Assembly: GCA_947497065.1 (NCBI GenBank)
Contig: CANMEQ010000004.1
Span: 343,670-407,669 of the forward strand
Length of the DNA stretch: 64,000 bases
Origin: an uncultured Paracoccaceae bacterium
GTDB taxonomy: Bacteria > Pseudomonadota > Alphaproteobacteria > Rhodobacterales > Rhodobacteraceae
Direction: 5' to 3'
The position numbers were made by a program, and so were the translations under genes. Below, in pieces: positions 1 through 7,068 of the stretch. The notes beneath the pieces are model-generated. The model worked only from the letters and a program-made list of their open reading frames with translations, was not told the origin of the DNA and ran no database searches. Positions within the stretch are counted from its first letter, which is position 1. Each line of letters starts with the position of its first letter.

Positions 1-1491
1 GCCGATGGGCCCTGTGGCGCGGGTGACGGTGTGGCCGAGATCGGCCAAACCTTGGGCGACGTCATCGGCGTAGCCTGTTTCGACGTTCAGGGTGTTGCTG
101 TCGGCAAAGCAACGGGGGCGGTCGATGGCGGTTTGCGGGTCCATCCCGAAATCTATCATGTTGGTGATAAACCGTGCGTGACCGGTGCATTGGTAGGCGC
201 CGCCCATCACGCCGAAGGGCATTTCGATTTTGCCGTTTCGTTTGATCATGCCGGGGATGATGGTGTGCATCGGGCGTTTGCCGCCGCCTGCCTCGTTGGG
301 GTGGCCCTGTTCGAGGGTGAAGCCCGCTGCGCGGTTCTGGAAGAGGATGCCGAATTTATCTGAGGCGAGGCCTGAGCCGAAGCTGTGGAAGATCGAGTAG
401 ATCATCGAGACACACATGCGGTCTTTGTCGACGACGGTGATATAGACCGTGTCTTTGTGGACCGCTTCGCTGCCTGGCAGGGCGGCGGGCAGAGCTTTGG
501 TGGGGTCGATGAGGGCGGCGAGTTTCGCGGCCGTATCGAGGGAAAGCATGTGGTCGAGGCGGGCGGTATGGTCGGGGTCGGCGATGACGCGGTTGCGCGT
601 GTCGTAGGCGAGTTTTGTGGCCTCGGCTTCGATGTGGGCGCGTTGCAGGCCCATGGGGGCGAGGCCCGCAATGTCGAAGTGTTTTAGGATGTTGAGGAGG
701 AGGATCGCGGTGGCGCCTTGGCCGTTTGGCGGATGCTCGACCAGCTCGATATCTTTGTAGGTGCCGCTGATAGGGGTGGTGTAATTCGCGCGCACGTTGG
801 CGAAATCATCCAAAGTATGGGTGCCGCCTGCCGCGTTGAGGGACGCGACCATGTCTTCGGCGATTTCGCCTTCGTAGAAGGCTTCGCGCCCATCCATGCC
901 GACGCGGCGCAGCACCTCTGCCTGACCGGGGGCGCGGAAGATTTGGCCGGTGGTGAGCGGTTTGTCTTGAGTGGTGAAATGGGTGCGGCCCGCGCCGTGC
1001 AGGGTTTCGTGGGCCTCGGCGTAGTCAAAGGCCACGCGCGGGGCCACGGGAATGCCGGTTTCTGCGTAGTGGATCGCGGGGGCGAGGCAGGCTTTGAGGC
1101 CGAGTTTTCCGTGATCTTTCGCCAGTTGGATAAAGCCGTCCATCGCGCCGGGGAGGCTGATGGCGTGGGGTGAGGTGAGGGGGATGTTGGTCATCCCTTG
1201 GGCGCGCAGTTTGGCCGCGTCGAGGCCCGCGGGCGCGCGGCCGGAGGCGTTCATCGCCTGCACGTCATCGGAGCCGGGCAGGTTGAACAGGCAAAAGGCA
1301 TCACCGCCGATGCCGGTGGATTGGGGTTCGCAGATGCCCAACAGTACCGCGCCTGCGATGGCGGCATCCATGGCGTTTCCGCCTGCCTCGAGGATTTGCA
1401 GGGCAACTTTGGCGGCCAGCGGGTGGGATGTGGCGCAGATGCCATTTTGTGCGAGGACCGCTGAACGGCCGGGGTGTTGAAAGTCGCGCAT
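1..1491 (-). CDS. Gamma-glutamyltransferase family protein (3' end outside window)
   Basis: The minus-strand frame is open from ATG at 1491 to the window edge (497 codons), so the C-terminal end is missing. A GGAGG lies 5 nt before the ATG. The N-terminus carries GGT-family hallmarks: ATSHPLA, LEAGGNAMDAAIA and QSTGIGGDAF. The small-subunit region has DTVYITVVDKD followed by FGSG and a GGGKRPMHTIIP stretch. GGT-family enzymes self-cleave at a Thr and act on gamma-glutamyl bonds. In classic GGT the nucleophile lies in a TTHYSVVD motif; here the equivalent reads DTVYITVVD, so the Thr after the Asp is the likely nucleophile, as in YwrD-like members, but that is inference. No signal peptide is visible, which fits a cytoplasmic YwrD-like role rather than classic periplasmic GGT. 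The substrate cannot be told from sequence. Confidence 0.9.
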   Translation of the reverse strand, partial: MRDFQHPGRSAVLAQNGICATSHPLAAKVALQILEAGGNAMDAAIAGAVLLGICEPQSTGIGGDAFCLFNLPGSDDVQAMNASGRAPAGLDAAKLRAQGMTNIPLTSPHAISLPGAMDGFIQLAKDHGKLGLKACLAPAIHYAETGIPVAPRVAFDYAEAHETLHGAGRTHFTTQDKPLTTGQIFRAPGQAEVLRRVGMDGREAFYEGEIAEDMVASLNAAGGTHTLDDFANVRANYTTPISGTYKDIELVEHPPNGQGATAILLLNILKHFDIAGLAPMGLQRAHIEAEATKLAYDTRNRVIADPDHTARLDHMLSLDTAAKLAALIDPTKALPAALPGSEAVHKDTVYITVVDKDRMCVSMIYSIFHSFGSGLASDKFGILFQNRAAGFTLEQGHPNEAGGGKRPMHTIIPGMIKRNGKIEMPFGVMGGAYQCTGHARFITNMIDFGMDPQTAIDRPRCFADSNTLNVETGYADDVAQGLADLGHTVTRATGPIG

Positions 1492-1797
1492 GATGCCTCC
1501 GGTGATTTGAAGGTACTGTAGCGCGAGATTGTGGAGGGGGAAGGCATAAGTCTCGACGTCGCATACTGGGTGGGGGCTGTTACACACGACGCCGAGTTGA
1601 GCTTATGCAGCTCTTGCCACCTGAATAGGGGTTGATTGGGGTGGTATTGGGGAGGCCAGAAGGCGGGAATGTGGCTTTTTATACCTAATAAAATATGAAC
1701 ATTTTCGTGACTGGGCGGTGGGTCTGTTTCTGTGATTGAACGCGGCGCGATTGTCTGGTTGAACGCTGGGATCTTGAGATTTGGAGATGAGACACCG
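1492..1797. other. Intergenic region between divergent genes
   Basis: About 300 bases separate the divergent GGT-family gene and the fRMsr gene. The stretch around 1680-1710 is AT-rich and may hold promoters, but I cannot place a convincing -35/-10 pair. An in-frame ATG at 1732 would extend the next gene by 22 residues that have no family counterpart. Nothing else is recognised. Confidence 0.5.
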
Positions 1798-2247
1798 ATG
1801 CCTGATTATGCCAGCCTTCGCCAAAGTATCCGCAGTCTGACCGAGGGGGAGGATGATGTCGTGTCGCTGATGGCGACGGTGGCCTGTGAGGTGCATCATA
1901 GTGACGACCGGTTCGATTGGACAGGGTTTTACAGGGTCACTGCGCCTGAGTTACTGAAAATCGGGCCCTATCAGGGGGGGCATGGGTGCCTGCAGATTCC
2001 GTTTTCGCGTGGGGTTTGCGGGGCTGCGGCGCGCACGCGTGAGGTACAGTTGGTGGCCGATGTAGAAGCGTTTGAGGGGCATATTGCCTGCGCGTCTTCC
2101 ACACGGTCGGAATTGGTTTTGCCGGTGTTTGATGCCGATGGGGCGGTGATTGCGGTGTTTGATATCGATAGCGATCAGCCTGCTGCGTTTACGGTGCAAG
2201 ATGCTGAAGAATTAGAGAAAATTCTTGGGGATGTGTTTTCGCGCTGA
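1798..2247 (+). CDS. msrC: Free methionine-(R)-sulfoxide reductase (GAF domain)
   Basis: This 149-aa GAF-domain protein matches the fRMsr family (E. coli YebR/MsrC), which reduces free L-methionine-(R)-sulfoxide using cysteines and thioredoxin in the cytoplasm. The three family cysteines are present in HGCLQIP, RGVCG and HIACASSTRSE, together with the VADV and VLDIDS-like (VFDIDS) strands. The protein fills the usual family length with no additional domain. The start is taken at ATG 1798 because a GGAG sits 11 nt upstream and E. coli YebR begins at the equivalent point; the frame is open upstream to 1732. It precedes an XRE-cupin regulator and is one of two methionine-sulfoxide repair systems in the window, the other being periplasmic MsrPQ near 61-62 kb. 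Confidence 0.9.
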   Translation: MPDYASLRQSIRSLTEGEDDVVSLMATVACEVHHSDDRFDWTGFYRVTAPELLKIGPYQGGHGCLQIPFSRGVCGAAARTREVQLVADVEAFEGHIACASSTRSELVLPVFDADGAVIAVFDIDSDQPAAFTVQDAEELEKILGDVFSR

Positions 2248-2254
2248 GGGGTAA

Positions 2255-2299
2255 GTTGGAAAATATTCCAACCTCGTGAAAAAATCCTTTGAAATTTCA
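2255..2299. promoter_or_regulatory. Two palindromes before the XRE-cupin gene (candidate operators)
   Basis: A 7-bp inverted repeat, GTTGGAA-AATA-TTCCAAC, spans 2255-2272, and a perfect 10-bp palindrome, TGAAATTTCA, spans 2290-2299. Both lie in the 95-bp gap directly before the XRE regulator, whose family commonly autoregulates. There is no T-run after the first repeat, so a terminator for the upstream gene is less likely. Short palindromes like these also occur by chance. Confidence 0.4.
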
Positions 2300-2342
2300 T
2301 GAAGCCGTGCCACTCCTTTTGATATCGAAGGAGTGACAACCG

Positions 2343-2912
2343 GTGATTCACGATCCACCAAATGAAAGCCGCACGTTGGGGGCCGATATTCGGGCCCTGC
2401 GCAAGGCGCGTGGATTGACCTTGGCGGAACTGGCCGAAACCTTGGGCCGGTCTGTGGGGTGGATCAGCCAAGTTGAGCGGGATTTGTCGGAGCCTTCGAT
2501 TACCGATTTGCGGCATTTCGCACGGGCGTTGGATGTTTCGGTGTCGAGCCTGTTCCGGTCTGTGGCGCCTGAAGATGAACAGGGCATGATTGTGCGGGCG
2601 GATGCGCGGCGGCCCATCGGGTCGCGCGCGGCGGGGCTTGTGGAAGAGTTGCTGTCGCCTGATTTGACCGATGATTTCGAGGTGGTGCATTCCACGTTTG
2701 AGCCGCTGTCCGAGATTGCCGAGCCCGTGGTACGCCCGACGCAGGAGGTTGGGTATATCGTTTCAGGGCGGCTGGATATGTGGATCGCGGGGCGCACATT
2801 TTCGCTGTCTGCGGGGGATAGTTTTCGTGTGCGCGGCGAGCCGTTTCGCTGGATGAACCCTTATTCTGCACCCTGCATCGCGATCTGGGTTATCGCGCCG
2901 CCTGTGTATTAG
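2343..2912 (+). CDS. XRE-family transcriptional regulator with C-terminal cupin domain
   Basis: The 189-aa protein has an N-terminal helix-turn-helix (about residues 12-66, with LGADIRALRKARGLT and GWISQVERDLSEPS) and a C-terminal cupin fold (about 115-185, with VGYIVSGRLDMWI and AGDSFRV). This is the PuuR/SutR-like layout in which the cupin senses a small metabolite and the HTH binds an operator. Translation starts at GTG 2343, supported by AAGGAG at 2328-2333 (9 nt spacing). It sits 9 bp before the LysE exporter and upstream of the methyl-group cassette, so a role in controlling amine/betaine-type genes is plausible but inferred. Ligand unknown. Confidence 0.88.
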   Translation: MIHDPPNESRTLGADIRALRKARGLTLAELAETLGRSVGWISQVERDLSEPSITDLRHFARALDVSVSSLFRSVAPEDEQGMIVRADARRPIGSRAAGLVEELLSPDLTDDFEVVHSTFEPLSEIAEPVVRPTQEVGYIVSGRLDMWIAGRTFSLSAGDSFRVRGEPFRWMNPYSAPCIAIWVIAPPVY

Positions 2913-2921
2913 GGGGTGGGG

Positions 2922-3545
2922 ATGACGTTTGAAGCATGGACCATATTCGCCGTGTTCTGGGCCGTGTTTGTCACAACGCCCGGTCCCAACGCGGTGAATT
3001 GTATTTCCAACGGGATGGCATTTGGGTTTGTGCGCAGCCTGCCGGCGGTGGCGGCGATTTTGACGCAAGCCTGTTTGTTTTTGGCCTTGTCCGCGTTTGG
3101 CGTGACGGCGTTGCTGACGGCCTCTGAAACGGCGTTTACCGTGGCCAAATTGGTGGGTGCTGTGTTTTTGATTGGGCTGGGCGTGCGAGGGTGGATGACG
3201 GCCACGACACCGCCCAAGGCCGAAACACCGGCTGGATCGATGTACCTGCGGGCCTTGGGGATTGCGACGATCAACCCCAAAAGTGTGGCCGGATATTTGG
3301 CGGCGTTTAGCCAGTTTGTGCAGCCGGATGTGCCGATTGGTCAGCAGATGTGGGTGATTGTGCCCACCGCGTTGACGCTGACCACGGTGAGTTATTGCAC
3401 CTATACGGCGCTGGGCGCGGGATTGGGGCGGGCCGCGTTGGGCGCGGTTTTCAACGTATGGTTTCGCCGGGGGATGGCTGTTTGTTTCATCCTCTATGGC
3501 CTGTTGCTGGGGGCGTCGCATACGCCAGCGAGGGCGGGATCATGA
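2922..3545 (+). CDS. LysE/RhtB-family amino-acid exporter
   Basis: A 207-aa hydrophobic protein with the LysE-family signature near the N-terminus (TTPGPNAV) and about six transmembrane segments. The INPKSVAGYLAAF motif in the middle is typical of LysE/RhtB translocators, which export amino acids across the inner membrane. ATG 2922 is preferred over GTG 2916 because the G-rich ribosome site (AGGGGG, 2911-2916) then has sensible spacing. It directly follows the XRE-cupin gene and is probably co-transcribed with it, an arrangement often seen where the regulator controls export of its ligand. The substrate cannot be read from sequence. Confidence 0.88.
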   Translation: MTFEAWTIFAVFWAVFVTTPGPNAVNCISNGMAFGFVRSLPAVAAILTQACLFLALSAFGVTALLTASETAFTVAKLVGAVFLIGLGVRGWMTATTPPKAETPAGSMYLRALGIATINPKSVAGYLAAFSQFVQPDVPIGQQMWVIVPTALTLTTVSYCTYTALGAGLGRAALGAVFNVWFRRGMAVCFILYGLLLGASHTPARAGS

Positions 3546-3632
3546 TGGCTTGCCTGTGCCGCGAGATTTTTACTGAACATCAAAACGATAGCGCGGGCTG
3601 TGGCCCGTACCGTGACCAATAGGAGACAACCA

Positions 3633-6083
3633 ATGGCAGATTTTCCAACTACGGCCCGCGTGGTCATTATCGGTGGTGGCGTGGTGGGCACGTCCGCCTT
3701 GTTTCATTTGGCGCGCGCCGGCTGGACGGATTGCGTCTTGTTGGAGAAGAACGAGCTGACGGCGGGGTCGACGTGGCATGCGGCGGGCAATGTGCCGAAC
3801 TTTGCGCCGAACTGGGCAATTATGAACATGCAGCGCTATGGTGCGGAATTGTATCGCGGGTTGGCCGAAGAGGTGGATTACCCGATGAACTACCACGTCA
3901 CGGGGTCGGTGCGGTTGGCGCATTCCAAGCAGCGGATGCAGGAATTTGAAAAGATCAGCGGGCAGGCGTTGGCCCAAGGTTTGCAGATGGATGTGATGAG
4001 CCCGAAAGAGCTGCAAGAGTATCATCCGTTTATCGAATTGCACGATCTGGAAGGGGGCATGTGGGACCCGTTGGATGGGGACATTGACCCAGCGCAACTG
4101 ACCCAAGCCTTGGCCAAAGGCGCGCGCGACGCGGGTGGCCGGATTGAGCGGTTCAGCCCTGTGACGGGGATTGATCGCGATGGTGACGAGTGGATTGTGA
4201 AGACCGAAAAGGGCGATATTCGGTGTGAATATGTGGTCAACTGTGCAGGCTATTATGCGCAGCGTGTGGGCGAGATGTTCAAGCCGTTTGGCGGGCGCAC
4301 GGTGCCGATGGTGGTGATGTCTCACCAGTATTTCCTGACCGGTCAGCTGCCTGAGCTGGAGGCTTGGACGAAGGAGAACGGGCGCAAGGTGCCGCTGCTG
4401 CGGGACCCGGATATCAGCTATTACCTGCGTCAGGATAAGAACGGTTTGAACCTTGGGCCATATGAGCGGAACTGTAAGGCGCATTGGGTGACGCCCGATG
4501 ATCCGATGCCGGAGGATTTTTCATTCCAGTTGTATCCGGATGATTTGGAGCGATTGGAGTTCTACATCGAAGATGCGATGGCGCGTTTGCCGTTGTTGGG
4601 TGAGGGCGGTGTTGAGCGCAACATCAACGGGCCTATTCCCTATGCACCAGATGGTTTGCCGATGATTGGGCCGATGCCGGGTGTGAAAAACGCATTCGAG
4701 GCGCATTCGTTTACCTTTGGGATCGCGCAAGGCGGGGGTGCTGGCAAGGTTCTGGCCGAGTGGATTATGCACGGTGAGACAGAGATCGATATGTGGTCAG
4801 TCGATCCGCGCCGTTACACCGATTATGCGGATCACGATTATTGTCTGTCGAAGGCGTTGGAAACGTATGGCCACGAATACGCCATGCATTTCCCACACCA
4901 TGAATGGCCTGAAGGGCGCGACAAGAAGCACTCTGCGCTGCACAGCCGGTTGGCCGATGCGGGCGCGCAGTTTGGCGCGTACAACGGGTGGGAGCGCGCC
5001 AATTGGTATGCACTGGACGGTGAAGATACCTCTGAAGAGGCGACGCAGACATGGGATCGCACAGGGCCATGGACAGCGGCGATCAAGCGCGAGGTTGAGG
5101 CGGTATCGACTGGATGTGGCATGTTGCCGATCACGGGGTTCAGCCGGTATTCGATCAAAGGCGCTGGCGCCAAGGATTTTGTTGATGGTTTGACGGCATC
5201 CCGGTTGCCGAAACCGGGGCGTGTGACGCTGGCCTACTTCCCTGACAGCCGGGGCCGGATTTTGACGGAAACGTCGGTGATGGTGCATTCTGATGACGAG
5301 GTTGGATTGATCACGGCGGCTGTTGCCCAGTGGCACGATTACGAGATTTTCTCGCGGCAATTGCCCGAGGGTTTGACGATCACGGATCACACGACGGATG
5401 TGGAGTGTTTGTTGGTCACGGGGCCAAAGGCGCGCGATATTTTGGCGCCGCTGGTTGAGGGGCATGATTTGTCGAAGTCTTGGTTGTCCGTTTCGATGGA
5501 GGGCACGGTTGCTGGACAAGAGTGTGCGTTGATCCGTGTGTCGTTCGCCGGTGAGCTGGGTTGGGAAATTCATGCAGAACCTGCCGCGATGCCCGCGATT
5601 TGGGATGCCTTGGCGGAGGCGGGTGTAACGCCGTTCGGGATGTATGCGCTGAATTCCATGCGGATCGAGAAAGGCTACCGTGCGTGGAAGGGCGATTTGT
5701 CGACCGATTACACGCTCTTGGAAGGTGGGTTGGACCGGTTTGTGAAGCTGGACAAACCTGTCGATTTCCCAGGCAAGGCGGCGTTGATGGCCGAGGTTGA
5801 GGCGGGCCGCAAGAAAGGGTTCGTCACGCTGGAGGTTGAAGCGGGCGACAAGGATGCGCCTTACATGGCGCCGATTTGGCATGGCGATGAGATTGTCGGT
5901 GAGGTCACGTCTTGTGCGATGGGATATCGGACGGGCAAATGTGTCGCGCTGGGCATGGTGCGTGCAGATATGTTGTCAGTGGGCACAGAGCTGGAGGTTG
6001 ATGTGTACGGGACGCGCCGTAAGGCCGTGGTGCAGGAAGATCAGCCGATGTGGGACCCTGCAAACGAACGTATTCGTGCGTAA
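3633..6083 (+). CDS. FAD-dependent dimethylglycine/sarcosine dehydrogenase-type protein (DAO + GcvT)
   Basis: This 816-aa protein begins with a Rossmann FAD motif (VVIIGGGVVGTSA, residues 10-22) and the STWHAAG motif, whose His49 corresponds to the covalent FAD-linking His of mammalian dimethylglycine dehydrogenase. A DAO domain covers about residues 8-375, followed by an FAD central domain and GcvT/GcvT-C folate-binding domains to the end. The family oxidises N-methyl groups of dimethylglycine or sarcosine and passes formaldehyde to tetrahydrofolate. ATG 3633 has AGGAGA 6-7 nt upstream; an upstream in-frame start adds residues unlike the family. It is about 45% alike by eye to the paralogue at 7069. 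Which of the two uses dimethylglycine and which sarcosine is not decidable here. Confidence 0.9.
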   Translation: MADFPTTARVVIIGGGVVGTSALFHLARAGWTDCVLLEKNELTAGSTWHAAGNVPNFAPNWAIMNMQRYGAELYRGLAEEVDYPMNYHVTGSVRLAHSKQRMQEFEKISGQALAQGLQMDVMSPKELQEYHPFIELHDLEGGMWDPLDGDIDPAQLTQALAKGARDAGGRIERFSPVTGIDRDGDEWIVKTEKGDIRCEYVVNCAGYYAQRVGEMFKPFGGRTVPMVVMSHQYFLTGQLPELEAWTKENGRKVPLLRDPDISYYLRQDKNGLNLGPYERNCKAHWVTPDDPMPEDFSFQLYPDDLERLEFYIEDAMARLPLLGEGGVERNINGPIPYAPDGLPMIGPMPGVKNAFEAHSFTFGIAQGGGAGKVLAEWIMHGETEIDMWSVDPRRYTDYADHDYCLSKALETYGHEYAMHFPHHEWPEGRDKKHSALHSRLADAGAQFGAYNGWERANWYALDGEDTSEEATQTWDRTGPWTAAIKREVEAVSTGCGMLPITGFSRYSIKGAGAKDFVDGLTASRLPKPGRVTLAYFPDSRGRILTETSVMVHSDDEVGLITAAVAQWHDYEIFSRQLPEGLTITDHTTDVECLLVTGPKARDILAPLVEGHDLSKSWLSVSMEGTVAGQECALIRVSFAGELGWEIHAEPAAMPAIWDALAEAGVTPFGMYALNSMRIEKGYRAWKGDLSTDYTLLEGGLDRFVKLDKPVDFPGKAALMAEVEAGRKKGFVTLEVEAGDKDAPYMAPIWHGDEIVGEVTSCAMGYRTGKCVALGMVRADMLSVGTELEVDVYGTRRKAVVQEDQPMWDPANERIRA

Positions 6084-6148
6084 GACCCGTTTGTTTTGAA
6101 TGTGATGGGGGGCCTTCCCGCCTCCCTTCCACGCATTGCGTGTCACCC

Positions 6149-6180
6149 AAGGAGGCGCCGCTGCGCGGCGAGTGCATATG
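6149..6180 (+). promoter_or_regulatory. Shine-Dalgarno separated from ATG by a perfect hairpin
   Basis: A strong AAGGAGG (6149-6155) is 22 nt from the ATG at 6178, too far for normal initiation. The gap holds a perfect 6-bp hairpin, CGCCGC-TGC-GCGGCG (6156-6170), whose folding would leave only 7 nt between the Shine-Dalgarno and ATG. A GTG at 6172 is an alternative in-frame start. Confidence 0.5.
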
Positions 6181-7056
6181 ACCGAGATTGTTTTGCTAGA
6201 TGGCGGAATGGGGCAGGAGTTGGTTCACCGTGCGGGGGATCGGCCCACGCCGCTGTGGTCGACCCAAGTGATGATGGAGCACCCCGGTTTGGTGGCGCAG
6301 GTACATCGTGATTTCACGGCCGCCGGAGCCACTGTGGCCACGACGAATACCTATGCGATCCACCGTGACCGGTTGAACGGGACGGAGTTTGAAGCGGAGT
6401 TCGAAGCCTTTTATGCGAAGGCGTTGGAGGAGGTGAAAACATCCAAGCCGTTGCGGGTTGCGGGGTCTATCGGGCCGTTGGGGGCCAGCTATCGTGCAGA
6501 TGTTCAGCCGCCCCGTGATGATGCAGTGACGCTGTTGCGGGAAGTGGCGGAGCAGATGGCCGCTGACGTTGATTTTTTCTTGTGCGAGACGGTTGTTTCG
6601 GTCGAGCAGACGCGGGCGTTGGTGGAGGCGCTAGACGGGTTCGATGTGCCTTATTGGATTGCGTTTTCCGTGTCTGACACGGATGGGACCAAGTTGCGGT
6701 CGGGTGAGGATTTAGCCGAGGGCTTGGCCGCGGTTGGTGGCGCGGAAGCGGTGATGGTGAATTGTTCGGCGCCGGAGGCTATTCCGGCGGCGTTGGAGGT
6801 TTTGGGCGGTGGGGATTTGCCGTTTGGGGCCTATGCCAACGGATTTGAGCGGATCACGGAAGAGTTTTTGGAAGACAAGCCGACGGTTGATGCCCTGCGG
6901 ATGCGGTGGAATTTCACGCCGGAGCTTTATGCGGATCACGTGATGGGGTGGATCGCGCAGGGGGCCACTGTTGTTGGGGGCTGCTGCGAGGTTGGGCCTG
7001 CACATATTGAAGAAATCGCCAGCCGTTTGCGGGCGGCGGGACATACAATCGTTTAA
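6178..7056 (+). CDS. Homocysteine S-methyltransferase family protein (betaine-homocysteine methyltransferase-like)
   Basis: A 292-aa TIM-barrel protein of the Pfam S-methyl_trans family: LLDGGMGQEL at the start, TTNTYAI, AGSIGPLGASY, and the zinc-binding cysteines in VNCSAPEA and VGGCCEVGP. These enzymes move a methyl group from a donor such as glycine betaine or S-methylmethionine to homocysteine, making methionine. Lying between two dimethylglycine/sarcosine dehydrogenase-type genes, a betaine donor (yielding dimethylglycine for its neighbours) is the simplest reading, but that is inference from context. The start is ATG 6178 by family alignment; see the unusual hairpin spacer. It is 12 bp before the next gene and surely in one operon with it. 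Confidence 0.88.
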   Translation: MTEIVLLDGGMGQELVHRAGDRPTPLWSTQVMMEHPGLVAQVHRDFTAAGATVATTNTYAIHRDRLNGTEFEAEFEAFYAKALEEVKTSKPLRVAGSIGPLGASYRADVQPPRDDAVTLLREVAEQMAADVDFFLCETVVSVEQTRALVEALDGFDVPYWIAFSVSDTDGTKLRSGEDLAEGLAAVGGAEAVMVNCSAPEAIPAALEVLGGGDLPFGAYANGFERITEEFLEDKPTVDALRMRWNFTPELYADHVMGWIAQGATVVGGCCEVGPAHIEEIASRLRAAGHTIV

Positions 7057-7068
7057 GGAGCGCTGAGA

